From Hydrogenimonas sp. (GTDB lineage: Bacteria > Campylobacterota > Campylobacteria > Campylobacterales > Hydrogenimonadaceae), in assembly GCA_003945285.1 (NCBI GenBank), contig AP019005.1:868001-932000 (forward strand): a DNA stretch of 64,000 nucleotides, in the 5' to 3' direction. A model generated the notes under the pieces. The model had not been told where the DNA came from, ran no database searches, and worked only from the letters and a program-made list of their open reading frames with translations. Every line of letters starts with the position of its first letter. The first letter of the stretch is position 1. Shown here piece after piece: positions 61,915 to 64,000 of the stretch. A program made the translations under genes and the position numbers.

Positions 61915-63506
61915 TAGACAATATGAGCACTCAGATGAGGGTTGTTATAGCAACCGTACTATCTTTGATCGTCTTTATAGGTTATGACTATCTTTTCATG
62001 CCGAAAGCAGTTCCGCAGGCTGCCGAAGCCAACAGAAGCGTAAACACTCCCCGACAGGAGAGTACACCGGATACAGCACCGGCAGCCCCTGCCGCGGCAG
62101 GTATATCGGCTGAGAGCGTCAAGCCGAAAGCAGCACCGATATCCAAGAGTGCCCTGGATAAAGTTATTGCCAGAGTCGAAACGGCGAATATGACGATGGA
62201 GTTCGACGCTCTTGGCCGCATAAGCCAGGTCTACCTGAAAGATCGGCAGTATAGAGACGAAGAGGGTGAGGAGCTGAAGCTTTTCAACTCCCCGAAAATC
62301 CCAAAACCTCTCGAGATCCGTTTCAGCGACCCGGCACTCAACGAGCTTGCGTTCAAAACTCCGTATACGGTTTCCACCTCTCTTCTCCAGCTGAACGGAG
62401 AGGCTAAAACCCTGACATTCACACAGAACCTGGACGGTCTTAAGGTTGAGAAGATCGTAAAGATATTTCCCGACCACCACTACGAAGTTACGGTTAAACT
62501 GGGTGAGTCGAAGCCCTTTTACATCTCACCAGGCTTCCGTCCGGATCTAAGAATCGACAACTATACCGTTCACGGTGCGATGGTAGAGGAGGCCGACGGT
62601 ACTCTTACAATCATAGAAGATGGCGATGCAAAGGGTACAGAGGCATTCAGGAAAGCACGTATAGCTGTCGCTTTCGACCGCTACTACGCAACATCGTTTT
62701 ATGACTTCGAAGAGGGGTTGGATGTTGTAGTGAACAAGGATGCCGAAGAGAATCCCGTACTCTTTGTCAGCGGTGAAAGCGGCAGGGTTATACACGGCTA
62801 TATTGGACCGAAAGAGTACAGGATACTCAATGCGATTCACCCGGAACTCACGAAAATCATAGAGTTCGGCTGGTTCACATTCATAGCCGCCCCGATGTTC
62901 AAAATTTTGATGTGGCTCCACTCCTATATTCCTAACTGGGGATGGACCATCGTTGCCCTTACCTTCCTTATACGTATAATTCTATACCCCCTGACCTACA
63001 AAGGTATGGTCTCTATGTACAAACTGAAGGAGCTCGCTCCGAAGATCAAAGAGATTCAGGCGAAGTATAAGGGCGATCCGCAGAAGATGAATGCCCACAT
63101 GATGGAGCTCTACAAGAAGCATAAGGCCAATCCTCTGGGCGGCTGTCTCCCGATGCTGCTTCAGATACCGGTTTTCTTTGCTATCTACCGAGTCCTTTTG
63201 AACGCTATCGAGCTAAAAGGTGCCGAGTGGATTCTCTGGATAGACGACCTATCCGTTATGGACCCATACTATGTCCTTCCGATTCTTATGGGTGCGTCGA
63301 TGTGGGCACATCAGATGGTGACACCGAACAACTTCACCGATCCGATGCAGGAGAAGATATTCAAATGGCTGCCTGTAATATTTACCTTCTTCTTCGTGAC
63401 GTTCCCGGCCGGGCTGGTACTCTACTGGCTGACGAACAACATCTTCTCCATAGCCCAGCAGCTGCTTATAAACAGGATGTTCGAAAAGAGTAAGAAGGCG
63501 GATTGA
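61911..63506 (+). CDS. yidC: Membrane protein insertase YidC
   Basis: A 531-residue YidC with N-terminal membrane helix (about 9-26), an Ala/Pro-rich linker, the large periplasmic beta-sandwich (about 60-300) and the conserved five-helix insertase core (about 325-520), including PLTYKGMVSMYKLKELAPKI and NPLGGCLPMLLQIPVFFAIY. The GTG at 61911 overlaps the yidD stop (GTGA); ATG 61923 is an alternative. khpB starts on its stop codon. Confidence 0.97.
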   Translation: MIDNMSTQMRVVIATVLSLIVFIGYDYLFMPKAVPQAAEANRSVNTPRQESTPDTAPAAPAAAGISAESVKPKAAPISKSALDKVIARVETANMTMEFDALGRISQVYLKDRQYRDEEGEELKLFNSPKIPKPLEIRFSDPALNELAFKTPYTVSTSLLQLNGEAKTLTFTQNLDGLKVEKIVKIFPDHHYEVTVKLGESKPFYISPGFRPDLRIDNYTVHGAMVEEADGTLTIIEDGDAKGTEAFRKARIAVAFDRYYATSFYDFEEGLDVVVNKDAEENPVLFVSGESGRVIHGYIGPKEYRILNAIHPELTKIIEFGWFTFIAAPMFKILMWLHSYIPNWGWTIVALTFLIRIILYPLTYKGMVSMYKLKELAPKIKEIQAKYKGDPQKMNAHMMELYKKHKANPLGGCLPMLLQIPVFFAIYRVLLNAIELKGAEWILWIDDLSVMDPYYVLPILMGASMWAHQMVTPNNFTDPMQEKIFKWLPVIFTFFFVTFPAGLVLYWLTNNIFSIAQQLLINRMFEKSKKAD

Positions 63507-64000
63507 TGAAGAAGTTTGAAGCCCCGACACTGGAAGAGGCTTATGCAGCCGCGGCCAAAGAGTTCTCCTGTTCAGTGACCGAACTGGATATTCAGGTCGT
63601 CCAGAACCCTTCCAGAGGATTTTTGGGCTTCGGACGCAAGGATGCGATAATAGTCGCGATGTGTAAAAAGAGAGCTTCACGCCGAGACGATGACTACAGC
63701 GGTGTGAAACATGCCGACAGAGGCCTGCAAAAGAGGAAAAACAGTATAAACAAAGAGTTTCGCAAGGAGACTTCAGAGACGCGGAAAGAGCCTCCCACGA
63801 GAGAGAAAGCCTCCCTTGAAGAGGTCAAAGAGCCCGAAGAGAGTGAAAAAAAAGTTGCCGACAGAGCCGTAACAGAGAGAAAAGAGTACGGCAGAAAATT
63901 TGAAAATGAAGATATTTTCGGAAACTTCTACGATGATGCCATCGATATAAATGCGGCGGTTGTAGAGGTGGAGCAGGATATAAACAGGCTCTTCTCCTCA
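63506..64000 (+). CDS. khpB: RNA-binding protein KhpB (Jag), N-terminal part
   Basis: The first 165 codons of a gene that runs off the window. The Jag-N domain (about residues 1-50) shows FEAPTLEEAYAAAAKEF and the NPSRGFLGFGRKDAIIV motif. It is followed by a long, highly charged linker (about 55-140), as is usual in KhpB of Campylobacterota, before the KH and R3H domains, which are outside. The ATG shares one base with the yidC stop (TGATG). Confidence 0.93.
   Translation, partial: MKKFEAPTLEEAYAAAAKEFSCSVTELDIQVVQNPSRGFLGFGRKDAIIVAMCKKRASRRDDDYSGVKHADRGLQKRKNSINKEFRKETSETRKEPPTREKASLEEVKEPEESEKKVADRAVTERKEYGRKFENEDIFGNFYDDAIDINAAVVEVEQDINRLFSS

Noticed and set aside
1-64000. CRISPR arrays, insertion sequences, prophage or restriction/defence genes
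   Set aside because: No regularly spaced repeats, transposase, integrase or recognisable defence protein was found on either strand.

Overview
The window reads as chromosomal DNA of a Campylobacterota bacterium (the former Epsilonproteobacteria), of the free-living, sulfur- or hydrogen-oxidising vent or sediment type rather than a host-adapted Helicobacter or Campylobacter. The evidence is a DUF2018 / small exported protein / polyprenyl synthase / hemA / proS / hemC order that matches the H. pylori HP0242-HP0237 neighbourhood, a futalosine-type menaquinone decarboxylase, an atpB separated from the other ATP synthase genes, and family-specific small proteins. Base composition is close to balanced over most of the window, with one clearly AT-rich stretch near 13.1-13.8 kb. 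Genes are packed tightly, often with 1-4 bp ATGA or TGATG overlaps. No rRNA, tRNA, CRISPR, phage or insertion sequence was recognised.

Layout. 1-9.6 kb: end of an M48 peptidase, prmC, a membrane protein, a lone Mla-type ATPase, a minus-strand block ppiD-like/ftsA/ftsZ, then bioA, a DUF72 gene, rsmH and a small membrane/coiled-coil protein that sits where ftsL is expected. 9.9-13.1 kb: an RND transporter. 13.1-18.3 kb: a four-gene accessory block made of a LuxI-superfamily acyltransferase, a TonB-dependent receptor, a YfiR-like periplasmic protein and a membrane GGDEF-EAL protein. 18.3-27.2 kb: DUF2018, isoprenoid, haem, proS, fxsA, thiol-disulfide protein, hemC and menaquinone genes. 27.2-30.7 kb: a minus-strand Mla lipid-transport operon. 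30.9-43.3 kb: S4 protein, trpD, tsaE, lptB, rpoN, a TIGR02757 gene, atpB, a thiE-like gene, gatB, a K+ channel with a partner RCK protein, gpsA, proA and an orphan ABC ATPase. 43.3-53.1 kb: a beta-propeller protein, cytochrome c, YwbE, an eIF2B-like protein with pncB and pncA, plsC, an SH3-like membrane protein, purQ-purS-purC and ctpA. 53.4-60.9 kb: clpB, a Met/His-rich exported protein, an amino-acid permease, an orphan nosD and two small exported proteins. 61.1-64 kb: rpmH-rnpA-yidD-yidC-khpB.

Two items stand out. First, the 13.1-18.3 kb block looks like a self-contained signalling module: a possible acyl-signal synthase, an outer-membrane receptor, a periplasmic relay and a c-di-GMP enzyme. 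A 9-bp inverted repeat brackets its probable -10 box, and its first gene has foreign-looking composition. Second, a family of palindromic repeats (core arms GTTACGC / GCGTAAC) sits right after stop codons at several places. Two copies are expanded to 105-125 bp elements with terminal inverted repeats and a shared hairpin-rich core. Other points of note are an rnpA with no standard start codon before its conserved N-terminal helix, a candidate FtsL, and an eIF2B-type protein lacking the isomerase cysteine beside NAD-salvage genes.
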